A stretch of DNA of 64,000 bases. Origin: Limanda limanda (lineage: Eukaryota > Chordata > Actinopteri > Pleuronectiformes > Pleuronectidae). How positions within the stretch are numbered: position 1 is the stretch's first letter; each line of letters begins with the position of its first letter. The stretch lies in the NCBI RefSeq assembly GCF_963576545.1, contig NC_083637.1, positions 25,390,507 to 25,454,506 of the forward strand, in the 5' to 3' direction. The translations under genes and the position numbers were made by a program. Shown in pieces: positions 1 through 14,759 of the stretch. The notes below the pieces were generated by a model. The model saw only the letters and a program-made list of their open reading frames with translations, made no database searches and was not told the origin of the DNA.

Positions 1-2193
1 TCAGTCATAACATAACCTGCACTGATTTGTCATGCTCCTATCACATGATCCTTCCAGAAGCACAATTTTTGACATCACCATGATGTCATCTGGAATGTTT
101 TTCTCAGACTTCCCAAAGGTGGAATTCTTCCTTAATGTGTATTTTACTCTATGGGGACCTGTTCATGTACATTTCAGTAGTTCCTGTGATACTGAATTGA
201 AATGATAAGTTTATTCTCTTCTGTGAAACTGTGAAACCCCCCCTCAAGTTATAAGACCAGGTTGACCTTTGAACCGTTGCCACTATCAATGCTCTAACAG
301 GCCCTACATGAAATGATAAATGTTATGGTGAAACAGAGCAGCTGCTTTTTGCATTAAACAAGTTTATTCGAATATTTGTTGCAACATCAGTCCTGCGCTC
401 CACTTCCTCAGTTTGTGGTAGTCGCAGAATTCAAAGGTTTGGCCGGCCGTCATGTAAGCTGTGGTCAGTTTGGGCTGAGCTCCTCCCACCCAAACATGTG
501 AGGAGGTGCATGTCAGAAGAAAAAAAACTCAGGGGGGAAACTGAAGTAGTTTCAGGGAAATGGAGCGAAGTATCAGCAGCTAGTCAGTTCCGGTTTCAGA
601 GTGACCTCATCCACTTTCCTTTTTTTAGGTCATCAGAGTCCCTGCCTTGAGATATTCATCAGGTGTGATGAATGTTTTCTTCTGATAAGAGGATGAACAA
701 ATCAGATATCCCAAGTAATATTTCATTTGGTTGACACATTGTTATTGATCATGTGACTGACCATCTCTGCCCAATTAATTAATAAATCTGCAGGTACTAG
801 AAACTCTACTGTGCAGGGGAAGATCATGGGGCAGGGAGGGGGGGGGGGGGGGCGGGGGGATGCACTGGACCCAGCTGAAATCTGACTGGCCCCTGATGTG
901 TCCCTGTCCGTTCTGTAGCCTTTAAAAAATATCACTTCAGGCTGCTGCATACTAGAGGATTTTTAAGTCTTGATTGATTTTCCAAAACGTGGGAGACCTC
1001 ATATAAAAAGACAGATTTAATCATCAGAACACACACACTGGGTGATTTGGCCACAACATAAGACCACACACTTGCCCTTGGTAGGAAATTATTTCACAGT
1101 GGCGATCCCAGAGACTTGGAATCTCACAGAAACTCGCTACATTATTCACATGACTTCAAAAGGAAAAACAAACAAGGTGGAGGACCAATGTTGTGTGTTC
1201 TGTTTTACAGTGAAAAAAGGAAAAAAACTATGGATCAAATCATAGCTGAGAAGGCGGAACTGGCTCTCATTGGCTATTGGAGGTTTCTGAGACGATAATC
1301 AAGCATGTTGGATATTTACAATTTGAGATTGGGGAGCTTCCAACTCAATCAGTAGCATTAAGATTTTTTGTAAACCCTTTAAACTTCAAAATTATTCGGC
1401 ACCAACTGACCTCCAGTCCGGAAGGAGCAATTGTTGGAAGAGGCAAATTGAGTCAGAAATTAGCCCCAGTCCTCTAGCGTGCAGCAGCCTTTACCAACAA
1501 TACTAAAAATAATAATAATAATACTGTGCTCATATCTAAGCTTTTTTCAAGTACATAATATGCTTAAGGAAAACAATTGTAGATATATTCAATCAATGTG
1601 TAGCTTTGCTCATAGCCAACAGCAAATGAGGAATGACTCAAATGAGTATCTTACTGAATCAGGAATTGTGCATGAATGTTGCACATAAAATAGGCAATTC
1701 TGGCCCCTGATTTAAAAAAACCTTAGATCCACCACTGGTGGACTATTCAGGTTGAGAGAGAACAAGAGCAGCAGCTGAGCTATGAAGAAAAAACCAACAT
1801 GAAAGCCACAGAGGTGCGTTAAGGTTCAGTTATTCTCCGCGGTGCAGACGGCCCCTGTGGCTGAGCCATATAAAGACACTTTTTCCATCAGCTTTTAGCA
1901 CATCACTGATGACCGCCGGCCGTGCCTGGGAGAGATACCGAGGGCAGGGCAACTGAACTGTGAGAAGGAGAAATTAATTCAATTTGACACATTACTGTAC
2001 AAATGGGTCATTTGGAGCAAATGTAGCATAATGTCAACCAGACACCTGTACTCCTTCAGTTAGGAATCATGTTTCTTAAAAAATATAAGAATTCCACTAC
2101 CTGGAAGCAGCCAGGACCACGGACAGAGCTGCTTAAACCAGCGTCTGGTGTGAAGTGCAAAATCATGAAGTATCTCAGTCAGGGTTTCTTTGG
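1..2193. other. Non-coding stretch, no recognised gene
   Basis: Short frames only, none with family resemblance or paired splice sites. Could be a hook2 intron or intergenic. Holds the poly-G run at 838-859. Confidence 0.5.
838..859. repeat. Poly-G run
   Basis: Fifteen G, one C, then six G. Can form a G-quadruplex; more likely a simple low-complexity tract. Confidence 0.85.
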
Positions 2194-2596
2194 AGTGTGG
2201 GAGGAAAAACCCTCACAGACATGGGGAGAACATACCAACTCCACAGGAGCAGTTTTTTACTGGGGCTGTACATGGAAATGCAAATGTCAGAATCAGAGGC
2301 TTTGGACTTTTCCAGAATTTATCCAGCCAGCGCCCAAGAACTCTGGAGAATGTCCGATTGAGCTGATGTGAGAACACAACAGGAGATCCTCTGCAGGATT
2401 CACTGTGATTTAATGGGTAAGTAGGTGATGTTTCTAACACATGACAGAGGCAAAAATGTCCTGATGTAATGTTTATTTGTGAAAAGCAAACTCCCGGAAA
2501 ATGTCTGCACAATTGCGTCCCACTGAATCAGGATCCAAACTGGGAACCCTTTTCCTGTGAGGCGACAGTGATACCCGCTGTACCACTTTGCCGCGG
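2194..2596. repeat. Common vertebrate repeat split by a second repeat
   Basis: The left part (2194-2250, gtgtgggaggaaaaaccctc, ggggagaacat) and right part (2530-2596, tgggaacccttttcctgtga, ggcgacagtg) belong to one widespread repeat, also seen at 17478-17637. Between them (2251-2529) is another repeat containing gatgtttctaacacatgaca, also found at 14760-14885. Confidence 0.55.
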
Positions 2597-5500
2597 TCAA
2601 ATTGTAATATGGATTTACAAAACTTGGGTTGTGCTCTTTATTCACCAGGAGAAATGTGATGCTTTGAATTTGCTTATATGAATATTCACATATGAGTAAC
2701 ACTAACTGATGGGTATGGTTCTCTCTGAACTGTTCTCTGTAATTACTTCACTGACTTCCTCTTCTGTCAGAAAAGGACAAAACTGACGATCGCCTGAGAG
2801 CTGCTGATGCTCATTTGGCCTTCATAACGACTTTAACTCCTTCCTCTCCCTCTCGCCCCATCACACTGCCACTGCAACCTCTGCAGCTCATTCAGGCACT
2901 AAAACACATTGCCGGGATTTATTTAATGAACCAGAAGTAACGTTTCTCCTGCGTCTTTGGCAAGGTCTTCCACGGTGCAAGCTTGATGACCTGGAAGGGG
3001 CCTGTAGGTGTGGTGAGTCAGGTAGGGGTGTTCGTCAGGAGTTAGCTGTCCCCGCGAGGAGAGGACAGCTCACTCCCTCACGAAGTCTATTCAGTCAGAG
3101 GACTGCTCGTCAGTCCTTTAAGAGTGTGAGGGTCGCTTAAATTAATGCTTACAAGCAGCCATTGTAGATGTCTCCTTCACAGCGTCCTCCTCTCTCTGAA
3201 CCGAGCCCCCTCCCCTGCATCAAAAGCCGTTCCCTTTTGTCGTCTTCCCCTTCATCGTTATTTGGCTGCCTGTGGGAAATTGAACCGCCTTGTGCATGTA
3301 ATCGCTTTAATGAAGGCATGTTTAATCAGCATATTCTTCGTCTGTAGCTCGCAGATAGTGCCAAGGAGCCTTGTAGCAATGAGAGACCTTTAGCACAAGA
3401 CAAGATGATTGCTGGGGCCAAATGAGTGTGGCAGGAAAAGACAGTCGGACCCGGCTGTCCCCTCAGGCAGACGTAACGCATATGGAGCTGTCCTTACCAC
3501 TTCCCCTCCATCGACACGGACGCTTAAACTCCCTGTCACTCTGCCCGTCTGTAAAAAGAGCAAATTATTTTTTTTATTTTTTTTGAGGCGAGGGGCGGGG
3601 TTAATAAGTTCTAATCTGATTTCACATGCCCATTTGGTTTGTTAATTGAGCTGGCTCATCGTTGCCTTTTTTGTTGAATAAAGACAATAATGTGAACTTC
3701 ATAATGAGAGGGGGTGGAACTGGGAGCAGAACAGTGGCAAAATAAGAGGTTAGGTTTTCTAATTACCTCCAAACACAAAGCACAATGCAGGCTGATGTAA
3801 ATATCATTCTATTACATAATGATAATACAAATAAACCAAAATAGGGATGCAATTTAGGGTTATTTTTATTATCATTATCCAAAGAATACTGCTCGCAATT
3901 TGGCTTAATAAATAATGTCACAGTTATGTATTTTTTAACTATAACAGAATATTAGGGCCAGGCTGAAGATTTTGAGAATCAAGTATTAATTTAGGCTTAT
4001 TGCCATTTTACGAGGGAATTACAGAAAATCCGCCTGTCCCCTGCGTTAAAATGTTACGTTATAGTTATACAAATAATGCAATTCTTAATGTTGGGACTTA
4101 TCAGCACATTGTTATCATAAGTATCCAGACATTGAAGAGATTGTGCAAGAAGCTGAGTCTATAAGATTAACAACTTCGAGGAAATTGCCTTTTGTGTGGA
4201 GGAGGAAATATCTGGTGGTGGACTGTGTGGTTATTGCTGGTAACATCTGTGTAAATGTTTCATAATTTCTCAAGAAGCAGAGAGATTACTAATCAAGATT
4301 TTGGATGCAGAGGGAGTGGACTTCTGCTTATTTCCAAAGAAATTTCGTTATTTTTACTTTGTAAAACTTTGTACTTTATTTTCTTTATAATATTATGACT
4401 TTATACTTGTAATATTAGATATTTCCTCGTATGATTTTCCTCGTATATACTCCTTCATATCTATCAGAATAATTGATGATCATTTTTCTGATGATCAGCC
4501 AAACAATGAATCCTTAAATTGTTGTAGCTCTTAACAGAAGTGCTGGAAAAATGAAAATTTGGCCTGATGGCTGTGCTTGATAAAAAGTCAAGGCATCACT
4601 AAAATAACTAAGTTTTGAGTTTTGCTAAAATTGTGCAATTATCAATAGTCCAACATATCCATCCCCACATTCCTCTGGTATCAGTTTTACTGTATCTGTT
4701 GAATCTGTATATGTACATTTATGTGTATTTAGTCATGGACAAAAACTGCTATCTGATAAAAAAAAAGAATCCTATTTTTACCGGACTCAATGGGAGGACA
4801 GCCTGAAGTGGAAATGAGCAACAATTACAAAAAGGAACCGACAGGTCAGAGTTTGATGTCAAATGAGCGACACAGTAAAAGTGAGAAAGAAGCCGAACAC
4901 AGTTCTTTCTGCAAATGCACCCAAACAAGACACATCATACGTTTGCTGTGAAACTGTGAGGGCTGATATACTGTGACTAGAAGGTTTGCTCCCAGTGCTC
5001 TGAGCCTATCCTATTATGAATACAATACAAAAATATTCACATTAAACAATCTGTACCTTATTACACAACCTGAGACTGCCAGTGTTTCAAACCTACAGAA
5101 GTCCTATCAAGATGAATGGATTCAGATTTGTTCTGAAGTGTTGGATCGCGGAGGAGAGGAGGGATGTGTTGTAGATGTTGAATTCCTATATCTGATGCCA
5201 GCCAAGAGTTCCTCTTTGTGAGAATAGGAGAAGTGAGTGCAAGGTGACAGGAGGCCAGGGTGTGGAGGATTTGGGTAAACCGCATTTTCATTTCCTCAAT
5301 AAAGTGTGTGGCAACGGGCCAGCTGTGGTGCCGGTGTGGCAACATCAGCCTCGAAAGGTTCAGGCCAGAAATCACGTTAACAGACGCATCAAATTGGCAG
5401 ATAACCAGAACTGATATAAATCCTTACAGGAAGTGTTCCAATGAAATGTTAGAGAAGAGTTTTACAGTAAATCATTCCACTGCTCCTTGATTAACCTCCA

Positions 5501-5654
5501 CCAGTCACAACCTGTCATTTTCTAATTCTATAGTGCTTTTCTTCGTTATTATGAAACATATTACACTTTCATATTCATGCTACTATGCTATCATATGTTT
5601 ATTAGAAAATTATTGTCCAAAACGCTAGAAATAATTCCAAGTTGCTATTTGGGG

Positions 5655-5862
5655 AGGGAGACTGGGAGCTGGGATTGCCTGCAGCCACGGTTGATTTCCT
5701 GGCAAATGCTTTGGTGATAAACAAGACTCCGGTGTTTATGCTAAGCTGAGCCTTCCCCTGGCTCCAGCTTCATAGTTATAAATCATCTCATCTAACTCTC
5801 AGGAAGTAAGGAAAGAAGTTTATTTACCAAAACTTTTCCTTCAATAGTGGAATTTGTACACA
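5655..5862. repeat. Teleost interspersed repeat (gctaagctgag / atctcatctaactctc type)
   Basis: Contains tatgctaagctgagc, ctggctccagcttcatag and catctcatctaactctcagg, shared in part with 16745-16975, 21462-21550 and 25895-26095. No coding potential. From memory abundant in percomorph fish; class not assigned. Confidence 0.45.
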
Positions 5863-5939
5863 ATATCAAAATCTGGGCTCCGCATGAGCTGAATGATGCA
5901 GTTTCTCTGTGTCTTTGTGACAAGGTATGTTTTGGTATA

Positions 5940-6090
5940 TCAAGGTCAGTGGTTCAATCTACAAATCTGAAGAGTCCTTGGGCAAGATGTTGAAGCCCAA
6001 ATCCCCCCTGATGAATGTGCGGACAGTGTAGGAATGATTTGATAGAAAAAGTGGTTGATAAGAGCTCCATGTAAATACATCCATTTAGCA
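5940..6090 (+). repeat. tRNA-derived SINE copy
   Basis: B-box-like gtggttcaatct, then agagtccttgggcaagatgt and a tail aaatacatccattta. Same family as the SINE at 34700-35762. Confidence 0.55.
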
Positions 6091-8159
6091 TTCACCCATG
6101 TGTGTTTGTTTGTTTGTTAGCAGTATTATGCTAAAACTACTGAAATCAATTTGCAGCAAACTTTATGGAGGGATGGGGCCTAAGCCTAAAAAGAACCCTT
6201 TGCAATTTGGTACAGATGTGGATTATGAGTTTATAATCCAGTTTATAATATAAGTTATCTGCTTCATTTTATCTTCTGTATTTCTATTATAAGAACTAAA
6301 CAAGTGTGTGCTTGCTTGTTTGGACTTGGCTCTAATACCAGTCAATAAAATGTTTTTGTTTTTATTTTCCTTTGGGATGATTCAGTATTGTTGTTCTGAG
6401 GCTGTTTTAGGTATTTTATCATTTTCCATCATCCCTTAATTCAGACCTAATGCACATGGGTCATTAAATTACCCCTGTGCAGAGTGACCCTGTGTAAATA
6501 TCTCACCCTCCTGCTTCCTCTACACAAACTCACTGCCCCTGTGAAAATAACCAAGTGGAGAACATAAGTCTTGACCTGTGAGAAAGCGAGCTAATTTAGA
6601 CGAGGGCAGACTGTGACATTAATCACAGTAGCTGGTGTATGACTTGTCTTGTTTACGCTCGATGCGGAGAATGAGAAGCTGCGGTATCGGTTCGAGGTTA
6701 GAGGCCTCCCTTCAGCCTACACAATTTCCCAGCAGGATATTTAAATGAGATATAGTAGATGTGTATCTATCAGGGCAGAGACAGTGTCGGTAGATTACAT
6801 TACCGATAAAGATATTTCAAAAGTGATTAGGTGGATGTTTGAAACCCGAACAACATACCCAGGAAAGCTGATTCACAAGAACTATTGTTTCTCTAATGAA
6901 TCTACTATATAGATTATAGTAGTCTACTCATATACCAGTCATACTGTGCCTTATTTTTTATTTTATTTGCATGTGTGGGACCAGCATTCCTGCCCACAAC
7001 TGTGAGCGCCTGTGTTATGAGAAATGTTTACCAAGGAGACACAGATACAGGGAAAGGACAGCGAGTCTAATCGCGTGGTTACTGGCGAGATCAATGGTGC
7101 GAGTTGGGCTGAAACTGTGTAGGCGCCTCGAGCACATTCTGATGCACTGCCGCTGATGATCATCGAGAGTCAGCGCTCAGAGACGCCGCTGCTTCCAGGA
7201 AATAAAGCAGAGAGACGTGAGCAGAAGTGGATACTATGATTCGGCTGTCTGAAAATAGGCACGGTACAAGTCCTGCATGGCTGGTGTCACAGTGAACAAA
7301 AGAGGAGAATGTAGAGCATGTGTGGATTTTTATTCCGTGTCAGTGTTTCAATATGTAACATCTGTTCTCTAACCCCGAGCAGCAGAGGAGGTCTTCAAAG
7401 TCAGTTTCCCACCTCACTCATTCATGAGAGCAGCGCGCACATCTCACTGTACCCCACACACTGATGTACATTCTGATAAGGCAACAATACTGATGAGGCC
7501 CACACATACGATATGAATCAGTCACATCTAATTCAGCACACAGCAAAACACGATAATATTTATCTCAAAATGAAATATTCCACGGTGAGAATTGTTATAG
7601 CCAGAAAACAAGCTCACTTAATCCCCTAATTAGTCATTCAAACCCCCTCAAACTTTCATCTGGATTCCGCAGCAGCAGAGACTTTTCACTCCACCTCATT
7701 ATTTACGGCCTGTTTCACCAGCAAACACAGCCCACTTCTATTTTATTTACCTACACAAACACCCAGACAGGAACATTCCTGTCAAAGGGGAGTTGTTCTC
7801 TCACTAAGAAAACATGGAAAGGCTGTCAAAGGCGACAGCTTTATATATCTATGTGCGTTGAATGCCTCCTCTCACAGCTATAAGTAGGATCGTAGAAGAA
7901 TTATTCCCGCCTTTGCATGAATATGAGACAGTGAGGACAAGGGTTTCAGCGAGTGATTGAGCAGCTATCTGTATCTGTGCTATCCTTGGTTGTCCTCTGA
8001 AAGTTGAAGATTTGAATCGTCACTTGACCCGATTATTCAAGTGCGGTATTTAGTTTTTTCTGTGGCTGCGTAGATCCAGACCCAGGGTGAGTCTGAGTGA
8101 GAGGGAGGCAGCTGCCCGTACGAGCTCTGAGATCACATCGTCATCCGCCTTCTGCTTAG

Positions 8160-9021
8160 AAGTGATGAATTTACAGCTCACATCACCCTTACTTATTTAC
8201 TGCACTTCAGTACATTTTTCACATCATTTTTTTTTCAGGTACTTTTCACTTTTACTCCACCACATTTTTACAAAGCAATTTGTCAGGTGTTTACATTGTG
8301 TTTTTTTATTAATAATTAACGAGAGGGGAAGTCAAGACCAGCTGACAGTTCACAAAACCCTGAAGCTGCGTCTCCCCTGCTGCACAAAGACCTGTTCACC
8401 TGTTTATTAAAAGTTCAGTGAAGCTTTACTCAGTACACTGAACCACAAACTGGAGCCGTCTCTGTTGTCCTCATCCACAAAGGACTCCTTATCTTATCTT
8501 ATCTAATCGATGACATCACTGACTTTGATGGGTCCCAGCCGCCGCCGCTACAGTGCTCTGATTACAGCTTTATTCAAGGTTTATAAATGTTGAATGTATC
8601 ACGTTTCCAAATTGCACCAAATTCAAAAGAGCACTTTCTTGGATGCTTAACAATACAATACAGTTCTCGAGATATACGCGTTCCATGCACAGTCAGACAG
8701 ACAGACAATGATTAGTGGAAATAGTAGATAGATTAGACCATGCAGGTAACATTAAGCCCCGCCTCCTGCAACAGCAGGATCACTGGTGTAGAATAAACAC
8801 CTGATATGGATTTGGAAGAGGCCGATACTCATGAGGTAAAAGGCTACATTCTTTAAAAGCTTTTACTTTTAATACATTAACTATAATTAAAAGCAAGCCC
8901 CTTCTTTAACTCAAGTTGAAGTAGTAGAAGTCAATGTATTACTTTTACTTGAATACATTTTCGTCTATTTATTTGTACTTTTACTTAGGTACAATAAGTA
9001 AGAGTATTTCCTCCACCGCTG
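8160..9021. repeat. Two pieces of a tacttttactt-type teleost repeat
   Basis: 8200-8290 (gtacttttcacttttactcc) and 8840-9021 (ttacttttacttgaatacat, ttcctccaccgctg) belong to one AT-rich repeat family. Weaker pieces occur at about 39615-39665 and 61010-61070. The middle of the interval has no recognised feature. Confidence 0.45.
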
Positions 9022-11189
9022 ATTATTGACTATTGTTTATTAGCCGAATCTGATGATAAAACTCTGCCGTAGTCTGATCATTTACTGTATCTGCTGTTTA
9101 AGTCCATGAGCTGACTTTCACTGAGTGTCTGTGTGGGATCATTCCGAGTGAGCCTTGAGTTCTCAGATGTCTTTTAACTGATGGCTTGATAATCAAGCAG
9201 AATTTCCTGATAAATGAGTCACCATCAGTGTGAAGGCAAGCTGTATGACTGGTAGTGGTGGGCTGCCACATATTGAGCAGCACACGGCAAGTAACAAATT
9301 TCACATATTAGCTGGAAATGTTAGTGCACCGCATAACACTTTGCGTCTCATGAGAAAAACAAGCCCAGGTACTTGTAATCATGCGGATCCTTTATGTCGG
9401 CTGTACATTCACATTCTCGGTTCAGGTCCCTCTAACATGACACATGCTTACACAGTTTTCAGGTTTTGTATATTTCACAATCATCCATCTTGAGTGCTGG
9501 GAAACGTAAAATGTACATTTCTGAGTTTGTCTTAAATATTCTATTGACCTTTTTTGAACATATAGCTGAACTGATGATTTATCTCATATAGCTCTTAAAT
9601 GTGTTTCTTTGTTTGATTAAAGAGGGACTCTATGACTTTTAAAAGAACACAAAATAACTAAATCTCTCTCTTATAATTAAAAACCTAAGCTATACATTTT
9701 ATATTTTATTACTTTGGCTCAGAGGTTCTTCTGTTGATTTGTTCTGGTATGACCAGTAAGTAATGTTGTCAAATTCAAATTTAATATAAATTATCTTGTG
9801 TAACAGATATTACTGATTTGATGATCTTCTCTACTTGTGACCTCTTCTACTCTAAAGAAAAAATATTCTTTAGACTTGATTGTTGTAACTCAGCACAGTT
9901 TATCTATTTTTGTCTTTACTTCCCTTTTATTGAAAATTCTGGCCAGTGTTTCTTCAATGCAAGTATTAAAGATGCAAGAATTCCCTAATTCAAATTATTA
10001 TCCATTTTACATAACATGTAAGGGGTCATTTATCAATTCATAAAGGATGTCTTCACATTTGGTTTCCAATTTATGTCCAACTGATGATACTCTAAGCTGT
10101 CATATTTACTCCCCTCACACTCCCGTGAGAGTAAAAGGGACAAAGAAACACAGCATGGGGGGAAATCGCTGAGTCATTTGTATACAGTCACTTCATCGAA
10201 GGGCATCCCGTATGCACAAGCACTGAAGTCAGCGAGTGGTGAGCACAAGAGATGAGGCACATATGCTGGTCTCATTAACTGAGTTTTATCAGGACATTTA
10301 GTTTCATTTCAGGGAAGTGCAGGTTCAACAGCTTCACACAACCATTGTCAATGAATGACTTCGAGAGGCGTCCTCGCGGTGCTCAGTAATCTGTCAGGCA
10401 GTGGTAGAGACAGGCGTGACAGGGAGAGGTCCATAGCGACACTTTCATCACCGCTCATCGGATTGAAACTACTAATACATAGAGACTGAGAGAGACAGCT
10501 TTTAGTCAGACAACCGCAGCCAGCTCAATTCTGTCCGGCAGTGAAACGGTTAAACTGCACTTTCGCTTTTTTTCTGCCTCCCAGCTGTCTGGTTTTACTG
10601 GTGGCGTCCTGTGCCCAGAAATGAGGTGGAGGACTTATCACTCAATCAGATGGGTAGGATAGTTACCATCAGGCAATGTGTAAAAGGATCTATACTTGGC
10701 TTTGAGGTTTTCTCTGAAATACAGCGTCCTTTTGTTCCTCGTAGGTCGTCTTCTCTTTATCTGTCTGTTTGTCAGTCTTTATTTCTCTGCCTGTGTACAT
10801 GGGCGCATTAGGTGTGCTTTGCTGAGCATTCTGTTTGACCTCAGGGTGTTTTTCTAAGAAGACATTCTTGGCACAAGCAGTGTATTTAAAATTCTGCCCA
10901 GGGGCAACACTTGACCCTTGTTTACAATGCAGGAACACATAGGTGCACGCACGATAATGATGAGACAAAGTGTTCTTGTCATGCAGTTTCTTGATCAAAA
11001 CAAACGCGTCCAAATGCAAACATTCAGACAATGTTCTGCAGACAGTAGGCTAATTGACCCCTTGGTTTTATAACGGCTTTACAAAGATAACAGTAAATTT
11101 AGTCTTTTCAAACAATTGTTTTTACTTTTTCATTAATTCAATAGAAGAAGGCTTTGTATTACTATTTAATGTGGTCCATGTTCCATCAA

Positions 11190-11312
11190 CCAACACGGAG
11201 AAGGCTAGGTTTATAACTTGCACTGCAACCAGCCACCAAGTGGAGATCGAGCCGCTTTGGCTCCACTTCTTGGGAGCGGTCATGTTGTCCATCTTTATAT
11301 ACAGTTTATGGT
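11190..11312. repeat. Teleost interspersed repeat (ccaccaagtggagatcgagcc type)
   Basis: Contains caaccagccaccaagtggag, tttggctccacttcttggga and tccatctttatatacagttt, a phrase order I recall from many fish introns. No open frame. Confidence 0.45.
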
Positions 11313-11868
11313 AGAAATGGCATGCTTATTGGTCTGGGATGTTATGCTAGGTTGAAATTAGCAAGTTAGTTAGTGTAGCATGCTAACGATTAACTCTTAG
11401 ATTAGAGCACTGGCTGCCTATAAACCGAACTGCGGTCACCATGTTCCTGAAAAGAGTTCACAATTCACACATTTTGAATTGCTACGAAAATCATGAGAAC
11501 AAAAGATTTAATCAGCTCAATCTAAATAAGTATTGGTTCAGTTAACATTGAAGAATGTGAGTCATCTTTCTGAGAATACATCCTGTTTTTAATTGACCAT
11601 CTTATATTTGACACTCAAACTAGTAAACGTCGGTTGTATGAACTCAGATTTTCATTCTTTAAACACGTGGGGCTGGAGAATGACTTGTAATGATAATTAC
11701 ACTATTGTAGTACTTCAGAGGTGCTGTGAGTGAGACTGTGGTCCACAGTGAGAGTGGCTCTCATTCATAATACACTTTAAACACGCTGAGTTACTAACCT
11801 CACTTCCTGTGCCAAATGCAGCAGGAAATGCTTCATTTCCTGTAGTGAAGTGTGGGTGGGGGCTATAG

Positions 11869-11903
11869 TGTGTGTGTGTGTGTGTGGTTGTGTGTGTGTG
11901 TGT
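11869..11903. repeat. (TG)n microsatellite
   Basis: 35-base imperfect TG tract with a gg interruption. Confidence 0.85.
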
Positions 11904-12650
11904 TAATCTGACACACTAGGGGTCTGTATTTGCATGTTAGTGCAAACATTTAATTGACATATAAGGGTCTATTAACCACAGCATACACTTTTCTCAGAAA
12001 CATTTCCTGAGAGCACCCTTCACTAAACACGATAAATTGGGACATCCTGTTTATTTTTGGGGATAATGGCTTCCTCTTAATGATTATTAGGTTCCCGCAG
12101 ATGGAATAGGGTCATTAGCAAGTTGGCAATTGCAGAGAAGTGTGACATTTATTTAATCAGCAAACCCAATGACCCACTAAGCAGTAAATGAAACGCATCT
12201 GATATGGTCCAATCCTCCGGATTTGTCATCGTCTTCATGTCATTGCCCCAAAATGACGACAATGAATTTTCCGAACAGATGACAGATTTGACTCGTATGT
12301 GACTGTTGTATAACAAATACAAACATGTGCTGTATTTTAAGGGCTATTGAAACCTCTCATTATCCACCCATGTCGCACACAAGTGTTGTTTCAGGGACTT
12401 TATCATACGTAATCTCAACAAAGTTATGACTCTGGAAGTGACGTAAAACTGAATTCACCAGAATAAGTGACCTTGTTTTGTAATTTTTTGGAACATCCCT
12501 CTTGACTAAACAAGCTGCTGTGTTGAACACGCACGCACGCACACACACACAGATCATACACGTACACGTACTTGTGCGCACAACTGCCACCTCTGATCCC
12601 TCAAAATACTATACTGTTGTCAAGGGAACAGCCACAGCCTATTAAATTAT

Positions 12651-12676
12651 GTGTGTGTGTGTATGTGTGTGTGTGT
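12651..12676. repeat. (GT)n microsatellite
   Basis: Short imperfect GT tract; a CA-rich tract (cgcacgcacgcacacacac) lies just upstream at 12530-12551. Confidence 0.8.
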
Positions 12677-14759
12677 TGTACATCTTGGAATAGCTTCAGT
12701 GACGCATACATTTGCTCCCAAACACCATGCCAGCAAACCGCCCTCTTTCACCTCTCTTTTTCGCTGTTACAACATACATCCATCTGTCTACCCATCTTTC
12801 CCTCTTTTCCTTACTTTTCTTTACTTATCTTTGATTTTATTATCTTTTCTTTTCAACTCTTCTCTCCTCTCCTCTCCTGTTGTATTTAAACTGCTGTGGA
12901 ACGCTCTCTCCTCCCCCCTCATGGAAAATATGAAGCAGGATCAGACATTTCCCTGAACCCACAGATTCCAGTTCTTCTTCGATCATCGTGTTTGATCAGC
13001 TATTTATCCTCCTGACAGCTACAAGAGAAACATGATAAATCCTGATCATATTGTCTGATTTTACCAATTTCCTAAAAACTAATTTCCACTGAGAAAAGAA
13101 CAATGCACCACGGGCTGCCAAAGCTTGTTAGTTTGTGATATTGTTGTTAGCAGGTCTTCTTCGGAGGCACGTAAGGTTTATTTTTACAGCCGGTAAAATC
13201 TCATGAGGGAGCGATGATTTCATATCGTCTCCGATTAGTGGTTCTACACGAGGATGGGGGCTGAATATGAAAACTCAGCCAAAATCCCTTCCCCTCCATC
13301 CCTTAAAGGCATCTATAACCTACTTTCATACAACAACCACGCTCTGGTGTCAAAATGTTGTCTTGTTTCCATATCAGACTGTTGAGGAAAACGTTCTCCA
13401 GCTGATATTGTACATGTGACACGAATCTCAATGGTGTTGATCAGATAATTATCCCCGAAAATAACAAATATAGGTGTCAGTTGCTCCGGGATCTCGAGGA
13501 ACAGGTTTGGCATGTTTGAGGCTCTATCATCAAATGTGGATTAATTTTGACGTGACAACAATAGCTAAATTTAAATACTAATCCCTAATCCAGCATCAAA
13601 GAAGCTGAGGAACTGGTACCTTTCATTACTGATAAATATAAACTTAAGCTCGGTGTTCACATTTTCACTTTTACGGCCTCTACATCAAATACATGTGACT
13701 GATACATTTTTAGCCACGTGAACAAAACAATGCAGATAAAAAGGATGATTTCAGGCCACGTGTGACAGCAGATCAGGAGACGTGTCATCAGACAATTCCC
13801 CGCTCTCTTATTGGTGAGTCCTGCTGCTTTAACCCTCATCCTCAACATAACAGCACTCACCGGGATCGACTCACATCATCCACACGAGCTCAGAGGACCA
13901 ATAAAGTTTGCCACAGTTCTGGCATTTTGGCAAGTGATTGCGTGTATGTGAGAGTTTGTGATGTGTGTGAGTGCGTATGACTCGTTGTGAGTCACTAGCT
14001 GTCCCCCTGGGTGCACAGCCCGGGCAATGCAGAAGGGTTTCTGTGTGAGTGTGTGTTTGAGAACGAGAGGAGAGTGTGTAGATAGGCCTATCTGTATGCA
14101 TGTGTGCACAATAGCAGCCATACATTTGTGTGTACGTGAGTGTGTGTGTGTCTGTGTGTGTGTGAGTTTGTTTGTCCCGTGGAGCTGCCCAGACCTGAGC
14201 CCCCTCCTCTGATGACTCAAGACTGTGACTGCCTCAACACTGACTCTTTCGGTTTTAACTGTCCAAGTCTATCTTCTTTAAAAATGTTGTATTCTAGTCC
14301 ATCATTTTGAAGGGAATATTCAATATTTTACTTATTGTAAACAAATAACATAGAAAAGGTCATCTGTGGGGTTACTATAAAAAAACACATCTCATATTGT
14401 TGCACTGTCCCGTGTTCCCTTAGCATGTAGTTTACCTAATTAAGGTAGTTAACTTTGAATGAATCCTTCACACACTTTCCTGCTGCCATGCAAACTCATA
14501 AAAGCTCAAAATGTGTATTCATCCACAGTTTTAAATAGTCCCCTGCTAGGCTACCAAAATGCACTAAGAAATGTAATGTAAGAAAAATTTGCTGAAAATA
14601 ACATAGTCTTTTTTAATTAATAAAATAATATTAATTTATACTTTTGTGACCTATTTTTTTAGGATTTTTTACCTCATTTAATCCAGCCGTATACTTTGAT
14701 GTAATAATAATCTGTGTTCAGACATTCACTGAAGTTTGATTCCTTTCCTGAGAGGCTGT

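Larger units (their letters stand above)
2597..8159. other. Non-coding stretch with repeats at 5.66-6.09 kb
   Basis: Apart from the repeat copies listed, AT-rich unique sequence with no exon I can support. Confidence 0.5.

Noticed and set aside
10612..10655. Possible plus-strand exon encoding NEVEDLSLNQM
   Set aside because: Flanked by acceptor- and donor-like bases, but too short and unlike any Hook segment.
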